A DNA stretch of 63,720 bases from positions 1-63,720 of the forward strand of contig URUD01000012.1 of the NCBI GenBank assembly GCA_900550935.1, given 5' to 3'. Below are positions 7,698 to 15,287 of this stretch, one piece after another. The position numbers and the translations under genes were made by a program. The stretch's first letter is position 1. Each line of letters begins with the position of its first letter. The notes under the pieces were generated by a model. It was not told where the DNA came from and did no database searches. It worked only from the letters and a program-made list of their open reading frames with translations. Origin of the DNA: an uncultured Roseburia sp. (lineage in GTDB: Bacteria; Bacillota; Clostridia; Lachnospirales; Lachnospiraceae).

Positions 7698-7854
7698 GAG
7701 TAACCTCTTTTCCGAAGAGGGAAATGTCAACTGTAAAATCATAGTCATCATCACTGACAATATCTCCATCTTCAATAATGCCGAATTTTTTTTGAAAATA
7801 TTTGATCCTTTTCTCGATTAATTCTTCAGGAAGATATAAAGGTGCGTTATTCAT
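7690..7854 (-). CDS. 54-aa acidic protein between recombinase and ArdC-like genes
   Basis: The ORF starts at 7854, overlapping the recombinase stop by 8 bp, and ends overlapping the ArdC-like start by 8 bp. Both junctions use the same ATGAATAA arrangement, typical of translational coupling. The peptide begins MNNAPLYLPEELIEKRIKY, has a basic helical half and an acidic half (EDGDIVSDDDYDFTVD). No family was recognised. It might be a recombination-directionality or antirestriction partner, which is inference from position only. Confidence 0.65.
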   Translation of the reverse strand: MNNAPLYLPEELIEKRIKYFQKKFGIIEDGDIVSDDDYDFTVDISLFGKEVTHE

Positions 7855-8458
7855 AAAAATATCCTTTCGATCGTTTTAAAAATTCATATTTTTGGTAAAG
7901 TGTTTCTTGCTGGCGGCTGGTAAATTGTAAATAGATTTCTGTGTTTCGGACGCTTTTATGTCCGATCCAATTTTGAACTTCTTTTGTATCAAGACCCAGT
8001 TCTGCCAGAGTAATGGTGCGAGTGTGCTTTAAAACATGGAAATGTGATTTATCTTTTGGAATCCCCGCCAGTGAGCAATATTTTTTCATAATATCGTCAA
8101 GTGTTTTTCGGGAAATGGGATTTCCTTTTTGTGAGATGAACATGAGATCAGAGGATATCGTGTTACTCTTCCTAAGAGAGATATACTCCAAAAGCGCATC
8201 GTACACATAAGCATCTAAAATACGCAAAGTATTATTTTTACTGCCCTTCAGACGTCTTACATATATTTCTTTTTCCTGTCTGTTAAAGTCAGATATTCGA
8301 ATTTTTCCAACTTCACTTGCACGTAGCCCACAATATTCTGCCAGAAAGAATATAGCCTTGTTTCTGGTAGAATGCAGGGATGTGTCGTTTTCAATTACAT
8401 GAAATAATGCCTCCTTTTCATATGAAGTTAAGTATTTGATGGTTTCTCCTTCGTACAT
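7847..8458 (-). CDS. Small tyrosine recombinase (invertase-like)
   Basis: About 203 aa, which is only the catalytic domain, as in FimB/FimE-class inversion enzymes, without the N-terminal SAM-like arm. Box I is seen as LRASEVGKIRISD. The box II motif reads HVLKHTR, with Lys where the second catalytic Arg normally lies. Box III is WIGHKSVRNTEIYLQF with the nucleophile Tyr. Start ATG 8458 has AGGAG at 8 bases, while the ATG at 8464 is only 2-3 bases from it. The gene lies about 70 bp inside the right 40-bp inverted repeat. I infer that it inverts the module. Excision or resolution of the element is the alternative. Confidence 0.85.
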   Translation of the reverse strand: MYEGETIKYLTSYEKEALFHVIENDTSLHSTRNKAIFFLAEYCGLRASEVGKIRISDFNRQEKEIYVRRLKGSKNNTLRILDAYVYDALLEYISLRKSNTISSDLMFISQKGNPISRKTLDDIMKKYCSLAGIPKDKSHFHVLKHTRTITLAELGLDTKEVQNWIGHKSVRNTEIYLQFTSRQQETLYQKYEFLKRSKGYFYE

Positions 8459-8475
8459 ATACATAATCTCCTAAT

Positions 8476-8504
8476 TCTATAGTTTACTACAAAGGATACA
8501 TCAA
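8476..8504 (-). promoter_or_regulatory. Promoter of the recombinase cassette
   Basis: On the minus strand there is TTGATG (8499-8504), a 17-bp spacer and TATAGA (8476-8481), leaving a very short leader before AGGAG. It lies inside the module and reads inward, so the recombinase would be expressed in either orientation. Confidence 0.55.
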
Positions 8505-8526
8505 ACATCAAGTGTAATAAAGTGTT

Positions 8527-8566
8527 TTCATAAAAACCGGACATAATAGTTATTTTGTCCGGTTTT
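8527..8566 (-). repeat. Right copy of the perfect 40-bp inverted repeat
   Basis: Identical to the reverse complement of 201-240. Its outer edge is 6 bp before the AAGGAGG that serves ssb, so any transcript entering ssb from the module must cross this site. The internal dyad would form a hairpin in that leader. Confidence 0.75.
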
Positions 8567-8585
8567 AGAAAGAAGGAGGTTGCAC

Positions 8586-8984
8586 ATGAACAAATTAGAG
8601 TTGATCGGCAGACCAACAGCAGATCCGGAAATTTCGCAATACGATGTCATGGTAGACGGAAGCCCGGCACAGTCACAGGTTGCAAGATTATCGATCGCAG
8701 TAAGTCGGTTTGGAGCAAGGGAGGGTGATGTACAGGCAGATTTTATTCCCGCTGTTGCATTTGGGAAAATGGCAGAGCGATTACAGAAGTATGTAAAAAA
8801 AGGTCAGTTGATCTATGTGGAAGGACCACTGAGAAACAATAACTATGATGATAAGGATGGAAAAAAGGTATACGGTTTTCAGATGAATATTCAGTATATG
8901 GAATTGCTCGGAAAGAGAAATGAAGCTTCTGGAGGCACAGGTGAATCGGGTTCACCTGGAGGACAGAATGGCGACACTGAATAA
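8586..8984 (+). CDS. ssb: Single-stranded DNA-binding protein
   Basis: An OB-fold SSB (MNKLELIGRPTADPEIS, then FIPAVAFGKMAERLQKYVKKG and LIYVEGPLRNNNYDDKDGKKV). At 132 aa it is slightly short. The tail ends GGQNGDTE and lacks the acidic-hydrophobic DDDLPF-type tip of housekeeping SSB, as is common in element-borne copies. It probably coats transferred single strands. ATG 8586 is preferred since AAGGAGG is 7 bases upstream. It is the first gene of the transfer operon, and its end overlaps virD4 by 17 bp. Confidence 0.9.
   Translation: MNKLELIGRPTADPEISQYDVMVDGSPAQSQVARLSIAVSRFGAREGDVQADFIPAVAFGKMAERLQKYVKKGQLIYVEGPLRNNNYDDKDGKKVYGFQMNIQYMELLGKRNEASGGTGESGSPGGQNGDTE
8941..8955. repeat. Palindrome copy 7, at the ssb-virD4 junction
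   Basis: GTGAATC-G-GGTTCAC (one off-symmetry base) lies in the disordered tail of SSB, 12 bp before the virD4 start. It encodes ESGSP, in the same reading phase relative to the palindrome as the relaxase copies. Confidence 0.65.
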
Positions 8985-10911
8985 TGATGAAATCAGGCGC
9001 GGACGGAAAAAGAGAAGAATTTTCTGGATGATCATGTGTATCATGTTGATCCTTATGGCACCATTGTTAGGTGAAGTGCTGGATAAGACCATGAATGGAT
9101 TATTTCGTGAGTTTGGGAGTTTCGAATATGATTTTGATTATCAGGAATGTTTGATACTGCTTTTGGTGCAGCCGCAAAGAAAAATATTGGTAGTTCTATC
9201 GTATGTGGTATTTGCTATAGCTGTCTTTATGAGTAGTAGTCTCGTTCAACCCAGTATAGTAAAGATAGAGACACAAGAAGTTGCACATGGAATATTTACT
9301 CCGGTTCCGGTAGGAAATGGCCAGTACGGTACCGCACGCTTCATGACCTGTCAGGAAATGGAACAAAGTTTTGCTATAGCGGAGTATACAGGTGGAACGG
9401 AAATGAAAGGGCTCTATCCTGATGCCGGAATTATTGTGGATTTTGAAAAGTCAGGAAACAAAGAAGTAATACGATATCTTGCAGAGGCGGTAAATGTGGA
9501 AATACTGGGAGCAACCAGATGCGGAAAGACCAGAAGATTATTGATGACATCTACCTGGTTGGGAATCATGGCAGGGATTAACATGCTAATCATTGATGTG
9601 AAAGGTGAAATCTGTGCATTCACACAGCCATTCGCCCAGAAACGGGGATATGAGATCCGGATTTTAGATTTCCGTTATCCGGAAAAATCAATGCGATTTA
9701 ACAATTTAGATATCATTGTAAAATTGCTCAAAGAAGGGAAGGTATCGGAAGCCGTAGATCAGGCATGGGATATAGTAACAATTCTGGTAGGAGAACCCAA
9801 AGGTGAAAAAATCTGGACGGATGGACAGTGTGCTACGATTGCAGCCGCTATTTTGATTGTGGCGCAGGATGCACCTGAGGGATGTAAGAATTTAATAAAT
9901 GTATATTATTTTTTGGCATATATGTGTGAGTCAGATCCGGAGACTGGAATAATGCCGATCAATGAGTATCTTGAAAATCTTCCGGAAAACCATCCGGCAA
10001 GAGGTGCATTTCAGATTGCAAAAATAGCACCATTCAGAACCAGAAGCAGTTTTTTTACCAATGCGCTTACAACGTTGAGATTATATACAGCTTGGAATGT
10101 GGCGGATGTGACGAAAAGTTCGGATTATATATTAGATGATACGGATGAAAAAAAAGTAATTTACTATGTGATTTTGCCAGATGAAAAAAAGACATATCAT
10201 CCGATAGGAGCTATTTTTATAAAACAGTTGTATGAAAGTTTGGTACAACAGGCAATCAAAAAAGGCGGGAGCCTGGATCGGAAATTTATTATTCGGGCAG
10301 ATGAGATCGGAAACTTTCCGGTTATACCAGGTTTAGGAACGATGCTATCTGCCGGTGCAGGAAGAAAGATATTTTTTGAACTTGTCTGGCAGGATTATCA
10401 GCAGGAAGAAAGTCTGTATAAAGAAGATTACAGAAATATAAGAACGAACTGCCAGCTTACTATCTGCTTAAAAGTAACGGATCCGGAAACAACAAAGCAA
10501 CTAAGTAACCGGCTCGGAAATTATACAGTAGAGGTCAACGCTACCTCAACCAGCCAGTCAGAAGGAAAGGGTGGAAAAAATGCTACATCCAGTTATACGA
10601 ACAGTGCAAATATGGGAGGAAGACCTCTTCTATATCCAGACGAAATTTCTGAGATTGAAAATCCGGATGCGTTGATTTTATATGGCGGGAAAAAAGCAAT
10701 TACAAATTTACCGGATATATCAGAGTATTATGCAAATGATGTTTTTGGTATGGGGGATGTGGAGTTTAATAAAAAACTGTTCTTACAGCGGATGGAGCAA
10801 CGCGCGGGCAGAAAGATAAGTGCACCTGTCCTATGGGGGATTTGGAATGAATATGCAGAGATAAACAGAAAGGATGAGATGGAAGATGATGAAAAAGTAT
10901 CATTTTTGTAA
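8968..10911 (+). CDS. VirD4/TraG-type coupling ATPase
   Basis: The type IV coupling protein of 647 aa links the relaxosome to the secretion channel at the inner membrane. Two N-terminal membrane segments (about residues 18-38 and 70-95) precede the motor domain. Walker A is GATRCGKT and Walker B is MLIIDVKGE. Later TraG motifs include IRADEIGNFPVIPGL and NCQLTICLKVTDPET. The start at 8968 is chosen for GGAGG five bases upstream. A longer frame to 8920 would lie inside ssb. It overlaps the next gene. Confidence 0.92.
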   Translation: MATLNNDEIRRGRKKRRIFWMIMCIMLILMAPLLGEVLDKTMNGLFREFGSFEYDFDYQECLILLLVQPQRKILVVLSYVVFAIAVFMSSSLVQPSIVKIETQEVAHGIFTPVPVGNGQYGTARFMTCQEMEQSFAIAEYTGGTEMKGLYPDAGIIVDFEKSGNKEVIRYLAEAVNVEILGATRCGKTRRLLMTSTWLGIMAGINMLIIDVKGEICAFTQPFAQKRGYEIRILDFRYPEKSMRFNNLDIIVKLLKEGKVSEAVDQAWDIVTILVGEPKGEKIWTDGQCATIAAAILIVAQDAPEGCKNLINVYYFLAYMCESDPETGIMPINEYLENLPENHPARGAFQIAKIAPFRTRSSFFTNALTTLRLYTAWNVADVTKSSDYILDDTDEKKVIYYVILPDEKKTYHPIGAIFIKQLYESLVQQAIKKGGSLDRKFIIRADEIGNFPVIPGLGTMLSAGAGRKIFFELVWQDYQQEESLYKEDYRNIRTNCQLTICLKVTDPETTKQLSNRLGNYTVEVNATSTSQSEGKGGKNATSSYTNSANMGGRPLLYPDEISEIENPDALILYGGKKAITNLPDISEYYANDVFGMGDVEFNKKLFLQRMEQRAGRKISAPVLWGIWNEYAEINRKDEMEDDEKVSFL

Positions 10912-11299
10912 AGGAAAAGAAAGTTTAAAACAAAGAGGAAAGAAGTGTATAGCAGTGGTTTCGTTGCTGGCAGCAAATTTAATGGGAACAATTCCAGTTT
11001 TGGCTGGAACAGCACAACAGGCACAGACGTCAAATACTACCAATTATAACAATTTAATTCTTTTTTCAGGAACTAGAAATCTGTTCGCAGCCGGGACAGG
11101 AGCAGTCACAGCTTTAGTCGCAGGTATGACAGCTTTCCATACCGCAAAGGGGATAGCAGCAATGCAAAATGCACAGGATGAGGAAAAACCGAAGAAGAAA
11201 AAAGAAATCATTACCACACTCGTACTTGGTGTGTTGGGAACCTGTGCAAGTGGTCTGGTTACATGGATTCTTGCATTTTATGGAGCAAGCGCATCATAA
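10886..11299 (+). CDS. VirB2/TrbC-like pilin (Maff2-like)
   Basis: The product has a signal-like N-terminus (a basic stretch, then VSLLAANLMGTIPVLAGTA) and two hydrophobic segments (around LFAAGTGAVTALVAGM and TTLVLGVLGTCASGLVTWIL) separated by a Lys-rich loop (EEKPKKKKE). This is the layout of conjugative major pilins. It overlaps the end of virD4. The start at ATG 10886 is one of several close ATGs (10874, 10889), all with weak ribosome-binding sites. The protein should lie in the membrane and assemble into the transfer pilus or channel. Confidence 0.7.
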   Translation: MMKKYHFCKGKESLKQRGKKCIAVVSLLAANLMGTIPVLAGTAQQAQTSNTTNYNNLILFSGTRNLFAAGTGAVTALVAGMTAFHTAKGIAAMQNAQDEEKPKKKKEIITTLVLGVLGTCASGLVTWILAFYGASAS

Positions 11300-11311
11300 G
11301 GAAGAGAATGT

Positions 11312-12157
11312 ATGAGTTGGATTACAGAAAATATAATAAACTTTATCACAGATCTTGTTGGTGGCGCAATCGAATTTTTAGGGGATATTATCAATAATAT
11401 TTTTTTTACAATAGTTCAGTATGCAGTGGAATCACCCTATGGCATTAATGCACAAAAAGTTATGGTGTCTATGGGATTTGCGTTACTGGCATTAAATGTC
11501 GTAAAAATAGTGACATCCGGATATCTGCTGGAAACAGATTATGATCCGGATGCGGAACCGCTTGATCTGGTTGTAAGGATTGCAGAGGCAACAGCAGTCA
11601 TCAGCTGTTCCGGATGGATCTTTGATTATGTGTTGCAGCTGTCAAAAGATTTTGCAAGTGATCTGATCGATTCAACCGGAGTGACCGGGTACTCACAGCA
11701 GACAAAGGCATTACTTGATCCGAGTATATATGGCGGTTCGCTGTCATTATCAACATATGTCATATTTATATGTCTGATATTAATCGCAGTAATTGTATTT
11801 ACTGTGGTTTCAGGATTGCGTGGGGGAGAGCTGATCGCAATGAAACTGTTTCTTCCGATTTTTGCAATAGATTTGCTGTCAACGAACAGGGAACGCTGGA
11901 ATAATTTCTTTTTAGGATATCTGATGGCGTTTTTTACCTATGCGATCCAGATCCTTTTTTATACGATTGCCCTGAAAAATTATATGTCGGCAAACCTTAC
12001 GAGTCCGCTCTATTTTATTGCAACGGCTGTTTGGATGATACTGGCAATCCGGGCGCCAAGATTTCTGGAGAAATATCTATATAAATCAGGTGTAAGCTCA
12101 GCAGCATCAAGCGGCTTGCGGATGATGGTACAGACTGCAGCATTAAAGGCGGTGTAG
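11312..12157 (+). CDS. VirB6/TrbL-like polytopic membrane protein
   Basis: 281 aa with five or six hydrophobic segments, beginning with an amphipathic MSWITENIINFITDLVGGAI. Its size, topology and position between VirB2-like and VirB3-like genes fit the VirB6/TrbL channel component of type IV secretion. It starts 12 bp after the pilin gene, and its stop is separated by one base from the next start. There are no catalytic motifs. Assignment is by context and topology. Confidence 0.7.
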   Translation: MSWITENIINFITDLVGGAIEFLGDIINNIFFTIVQYAVESPYGINAQKVMVSMGFALLALNVVKIVTSGYLLETDYDPDAEPLDLVVRIAEATAVISCSGWIFDYVLQLSKDFASDLIDSTGVTGYSQQTKALLDPSIYGGSLSLSTYVIFICLILIAVIVFTVVSGLRGGELIAMKLFLPIFAIDLLSTNRERWNNFFLGYLMAFFTYAIQILFYTIALKNYMSANLTSPLYFIATAVWMILAIRAPRFLEKYLYKSGVSSAASSGLRMMVQTAALKAV

Positions 12158-12158
12158 T

Positions 12159-12401
12159 ATGGGATATTATGAAATATTACTATATACATCAGTTGAAAGC
12201 GTGAACAAATTTACGCTGGCATTTATGGGAATATTAAGCGGATTAGCTGTTTTCCGTGTGACAAGGGATTTTGTTGAGGCATATGGACAGGAAGATGGTA
12301 TAAAGGCAGCTTTCAAAAAGATAAGAAAACGGATCATAGCGGTAGTCATTGCATTAACAGTAACCAGTATTATTGCATTCATGAAAAAATTTTATAAATA
12401 A
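12159..12401 (+). CDS. 80-aa two-segment membrane protein of the transfer operon
   Basis: Two hydrophobic helices (around TLAFMGILSGLAVF and IIAVVIALTVTSIIAFM) flank a basic, charged loop (QEDGIKAAFKKIRKRI). The gene lies one base from the VirB6-like gene and 12 bp from the VirB3-like gene. No family was recognised. It is presumably a small structural part of the channel. Confidence 0.65.
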   Translation: MGYYEILLYTSVESVNKFTLAFMGILSGLAVFRVTRDFVEAYGQEDGIKAAFKKIRKRIIAVVIALTVTSIIAFMKKFYK

Positions 12402-12413
12402 GAGGCAAAACAG

Positions 12414-12773
12414 ATGATGGAAGAAGAGCAGAAACCATTGATTATACCAGAAAATTGTCCACCGTTAAAATACATTGTAAACGGATTTACACAAAATGAT
12501 GTAGAACAGCTGGTATTAATTGGTGTGATCAGTCTTATTCTTGCGGTAGCAGCGTATTTTAAGACACGTAATACTATTATATCCGTGATGATCGTACTTT
12601 TTATTGTTGCTGCAGCGGTAACAATCTGGCACAGGGATATTTATACAGAAAATATGATTGATAAAATCAGGATCCTGCGGCGGTATAAGAAATCACAGAA
12701 ACATTTTATTTATATTTACTATGATGAAATACAGAAAATAATGGAGAAAGTGAGGAAAGAAAATGAAAAGTGA
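12414..12773 (+). CDS. PrgI/VirB3-like inner-membrane protein
   Basis: 119 aa with two adjacent hydrophobic helices (about residues 34-70) and a long basic C-terminal cytoplasmic tail. Position immediately before VirB4 and this topology match VirB3/PrgI-type proteins, which anchor VirB4 to the membrane. It overlaps the downstream gene by 11 bp, indicating coupled translation. Confidence 0.65.
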   Translation: MMEEEQKPLIIPENCPPLKYIVNGFTQNDVEQLVLIGVISLILAVAAYFKTRNTIISVMIVLFIVAAAVTIWHRDIYTENMIDKIRILRRYKKSQKHFIYIYYDEIQKIMEKVRKENEK

Positions 12774-13353
12774 GATTTCGTTTCCGGCGAGAGATTTTTT
12801 AGATGCAGCGGATGTGAAAGGATCTTTTTTGTATCGAAAAGATGGGTACATTGTCTGCTATCTGAGGATTTTACCCTTTAACTTTGATTTATTAAGCCAT
12901 GAGGAACAAAGGGCAGTTACGAATAAGCTGACGGCAAAGTTCAGAGATGACAGGAAGGATTTTATTTATTGTACTTATCCCAGAGAGATTGATTTAGATG
13001 ATTATAAGGAGTTCTTAAAAGATAAATACAGAGGGGAACTTAAAAAAATAGGAAGACGTCATATTTTATCTATCATGCTAAAACAGGCAAATTATCTAAG
13101 CACAAGCGGCAACTATGAGCATCAGCATTTTATTCGCATATGGAAGTATTCCAAAGATCAGAAGCGTGCAGAGGAGGAGCTGATGGATAGGATACAGGAT
13201 TTCAAAATTCGTTATGAAGAGACAGGCATTCCGGCTGAAATACTAGACGAAAAGGAAATCTTAAAGCTGTGTAATCTGTTCGCGAATGCGACACAGGCAA
13301 ATTACGATATTCCGGAGGATAATGCAATTTATATACCGGTTATGCAGATATAG
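12763..13353 (+). CDS. VirB4 N-terminal-domain-like protein (split VirB4)
   Basis: The 196-aa soluble protein resembles the N-terminal, non-ATPase region of VirB4/TraE proteins: it begins with a strand-rich segment (GSFLYRKDGYIVCYLRILPFN) and continues with mixed helices. It directly precedes the ATPase-bearing VirB4, which itself lacks part of this region, suggesting the two make one functional VirB4. No nucleotide-binding motif is present. Confidence 0.6.
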   Translation: MKSEISFPARDFLDAADVKGSFLYRKDGYIVCYLRILPFNFDLLSHEEQRAVTNKLTAKFRDDRKDFIYCTYPREIDLDDYKEFLKDKYRGELKKIGRRHILSIMLKQANYLSTSGNYEHQHFIRIWKYSKDQKRAEEELMDRIQDFKIRYEETGIPAEILDEKEILKLCNLFANATQANYDIPEDNAIYIPVMQI

Positions 13354-13366
13354 GAGATAAGAAAGC

Positions 13367-15286
13367 ATGTTGAAGCGAAAAAAAGAAACAGAGGTTGAAC
13401 CGAAAAGCGTATATCAGGTTAATGAAAATTTTATCAATATTATCCAGCCATCCAGTATCGACTTTGATGATCGTACAACTGCATTAGGGGAAAATGTTGG
13501 AAAAATATATGCCATATCCAGATATCCGGATCGAAATGATTATGGCTGGCTTGCCCCATTGTGTAATCTGGAGGGAACGGCAACAACCATAGAATTTCAT
13601 TATACCGAATCAGATAACCTGATTGCTGCCTATAATGCTGCAATCGCGGAAATGAAAGGAAACTTAAGCGGTATCCGTGTGGAAAGCGAAAGGGCTATTA
13701 CGGAAAAGAAAATAGAAGACTTAAGAAAACTGATACAAAGGTTGGCAGTGGAAAAGGAGCCAGTCGGATACATCAATATTATGCTGCATGTGCAGGATAC
13801 GGATCGGGAAGCGTTAAATGAAAGAATAAAAAGAGTATCAGGGCGCGTTGCCGTACAGCAGTGTAATATCCGGCTGCTTTCCAAGCGACAGGGAATGGCA
13901 CTGAAAGTGATTGCACCATATGGAATCCCGGATAAAGATGTATCAGCCATGGGAATGAGAAATATGCCAATATCAAGTTTTATCGGGGGATTTCCAATGG
14001 CAAGTGCAGGATTAAATGATCCGGAGGGATACTATATCGGAAAGACAGAAAATGGCAGGGGAAGAATCGTACGTTTGAATCAATGGATAAGAGGAAAGGA
14101 TCGGACAAATTCTAACTGGTTTTTATCCGGTATTCCCGGTGTGGGAAAATCGACAGCACTAAAGGATATATTTGTCATGGAATATGCACTGGGAACAAAG
14201 ATCATTATATTTGATCCGAACAATGAATTTATTGATATCACAGAACATCCGGATATCGTGGGGGATGTTATTTACTGCTCCGGTGAGAAAGTTCCGCGTG
14301 GAAGAGTAAAAGCATATATTAATCCCTTACAGGCAAGAAAATTATCCATCGTGACGGAGGATGATCTTGAAGATGGAGAAAATCCAGAAGATTTTATGAT
14401 GTTTGAAAATGTCGACATGGAAGAGGATACCTCATCTGATCTGGCATTATATATTCAGTTTCTCCGAATGTTTTTTACCGGATATTTTGGAAAAGAAGAG
14501 GCTACAGCCGGTGTAATGACAGCATTAGAGGAATGCCTGATCGAAACATATGAAAGGTTTGGTATTACATGGGAAACGGATATTGAAACGGTACCAAGCG
14601 AAGCGTGGCCGCTGCTCACGGATTTATATAGCGTAGCAGAAGAAAAATGTAAACTGGAAGGGCTTTCATCGTATATGAAGGACTGCTATGAACATTTGCG
14701 TGTACTTTTGTATAAAGCCGGTAAGGGAGCAGATCGGCTGTGGAATCATAAGACAACCTTAAATATGGATTCGGATTTTATAGATCTGGTGGTATCCGGA
14801 TTGCAGGAAACAGATGAAAAGGTAAAAAGGGCGCAGTATTTTAATATTTTGACATGGGTAAACCATGAGGCAATCAAGGACAGAAAACAAAGGGTGCTGG
14901 TTGGGGTTGATGAAGGATACCTGATGGTTGATCCAGAGTTCCCGGATATTATGAAGTATATGCGCAACATGAGTAAGCAGTTCCGTAAGTTTGAGGCTGG
15001 GCTTATGTTTATCACACATGCTGTTGGAGATGTGTTGGATCCGGAAGTGAAACGGTTTGGTCAGGCGATCATAGATAATGCCTGTTATAAATTCATTATG
15101 GGATGTGATGGAAAGAATCTTAAAGAAACACAGGATCTGCTTGATCTTACAGAAAAGGAAGTGAGTATTCTCCGGCAGAAAAACAGAGGACAGGGAATAT
15201 TTTTTGCTGGAAATACACGATTTGATCTTACCGTGGATGTCTGTGACGAAATTTTAGCGATGATGGGAGAAGCTGGAGGCCGTTAA
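13367..15286 (+). CDS. VirB4-type conjugation ATPase
   Basis: The main energiser of the type IV channel, 639 aa. Walker A is SGIPGVGKSTALK (near residues 254-266), a following IIIFDPNNEF fits the family, and Walker B is VLVGVDEGYLM. A late motif MFITHAVGDVLDPEVKRFG matches the C-terminal TrwB-like region. It starts 13 bp after the split partner, with AGGAGATAAG as ribosome-binding site. It should act at the inner face of the membrane. Confidence 0.9.
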   Translation: MLKRKKETEVEPKSVYQVNENFINIIQPSSIDFDDRTTALGENVGKIYAISRYPDRNDYGWLAPLCNLEGTATTIEFHYTESDNLIAAYNAAIAEMKGNLSGIRVESERAITEKKIEDLRKLIQRLAVEKEPVGYINIMLHVQDTDREALNERIKRVSGRVAVQQCNIRLLSKRQGMALKVIAPYGIPDKDVSAMGMRNMPISSFIGGFPMASAGLNDPEGYYIGKTENGRGRIVRLNQWIRGKDRTNSNWFLSGIPGVGKSTALKDIFVMEYALGTKIIIFDPNNEFIDITEHPDIVGDVIYCSGEKVPRGRVKAYINPLQARKLSIVTEDDLEDGENPEDFMMFENVDMEEDTSSDLALYIQFLRMFFTGYFGKEEATAGVMTALEECLIETYERFGITWETDIETVPSEAWPLLTDLYSVAEEKCKLEGLSSYMKDCYEHLRVLLYKAGKGADRLWNHKTTLNMDSDFIDLVVSGLQETDEKVKRAQYFNILTWVNHEAIKDRKQRVLVGVDEGYLMVDPEFPDIMKYMRNMSKQFRKFEAGLMFITHAVGDVLDPEVKRFGQAIIDNACYKFIMGCDGKNLKETQDLLDLTEKEVSILRQKNRGQGIFFAGNTRFDLTVDVCDEILAMMGEAGGR

Positions 15287-15287
15287 T

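Noticed and set aside
201..8566. Module as a transposon with 40-bp terminal inverted repeats
   Set aside because: No target-site duplication is visible outside the repeats and no transposase is encoded; the internal symmetry and tyrosine recombinase fit site-specific inversion better.
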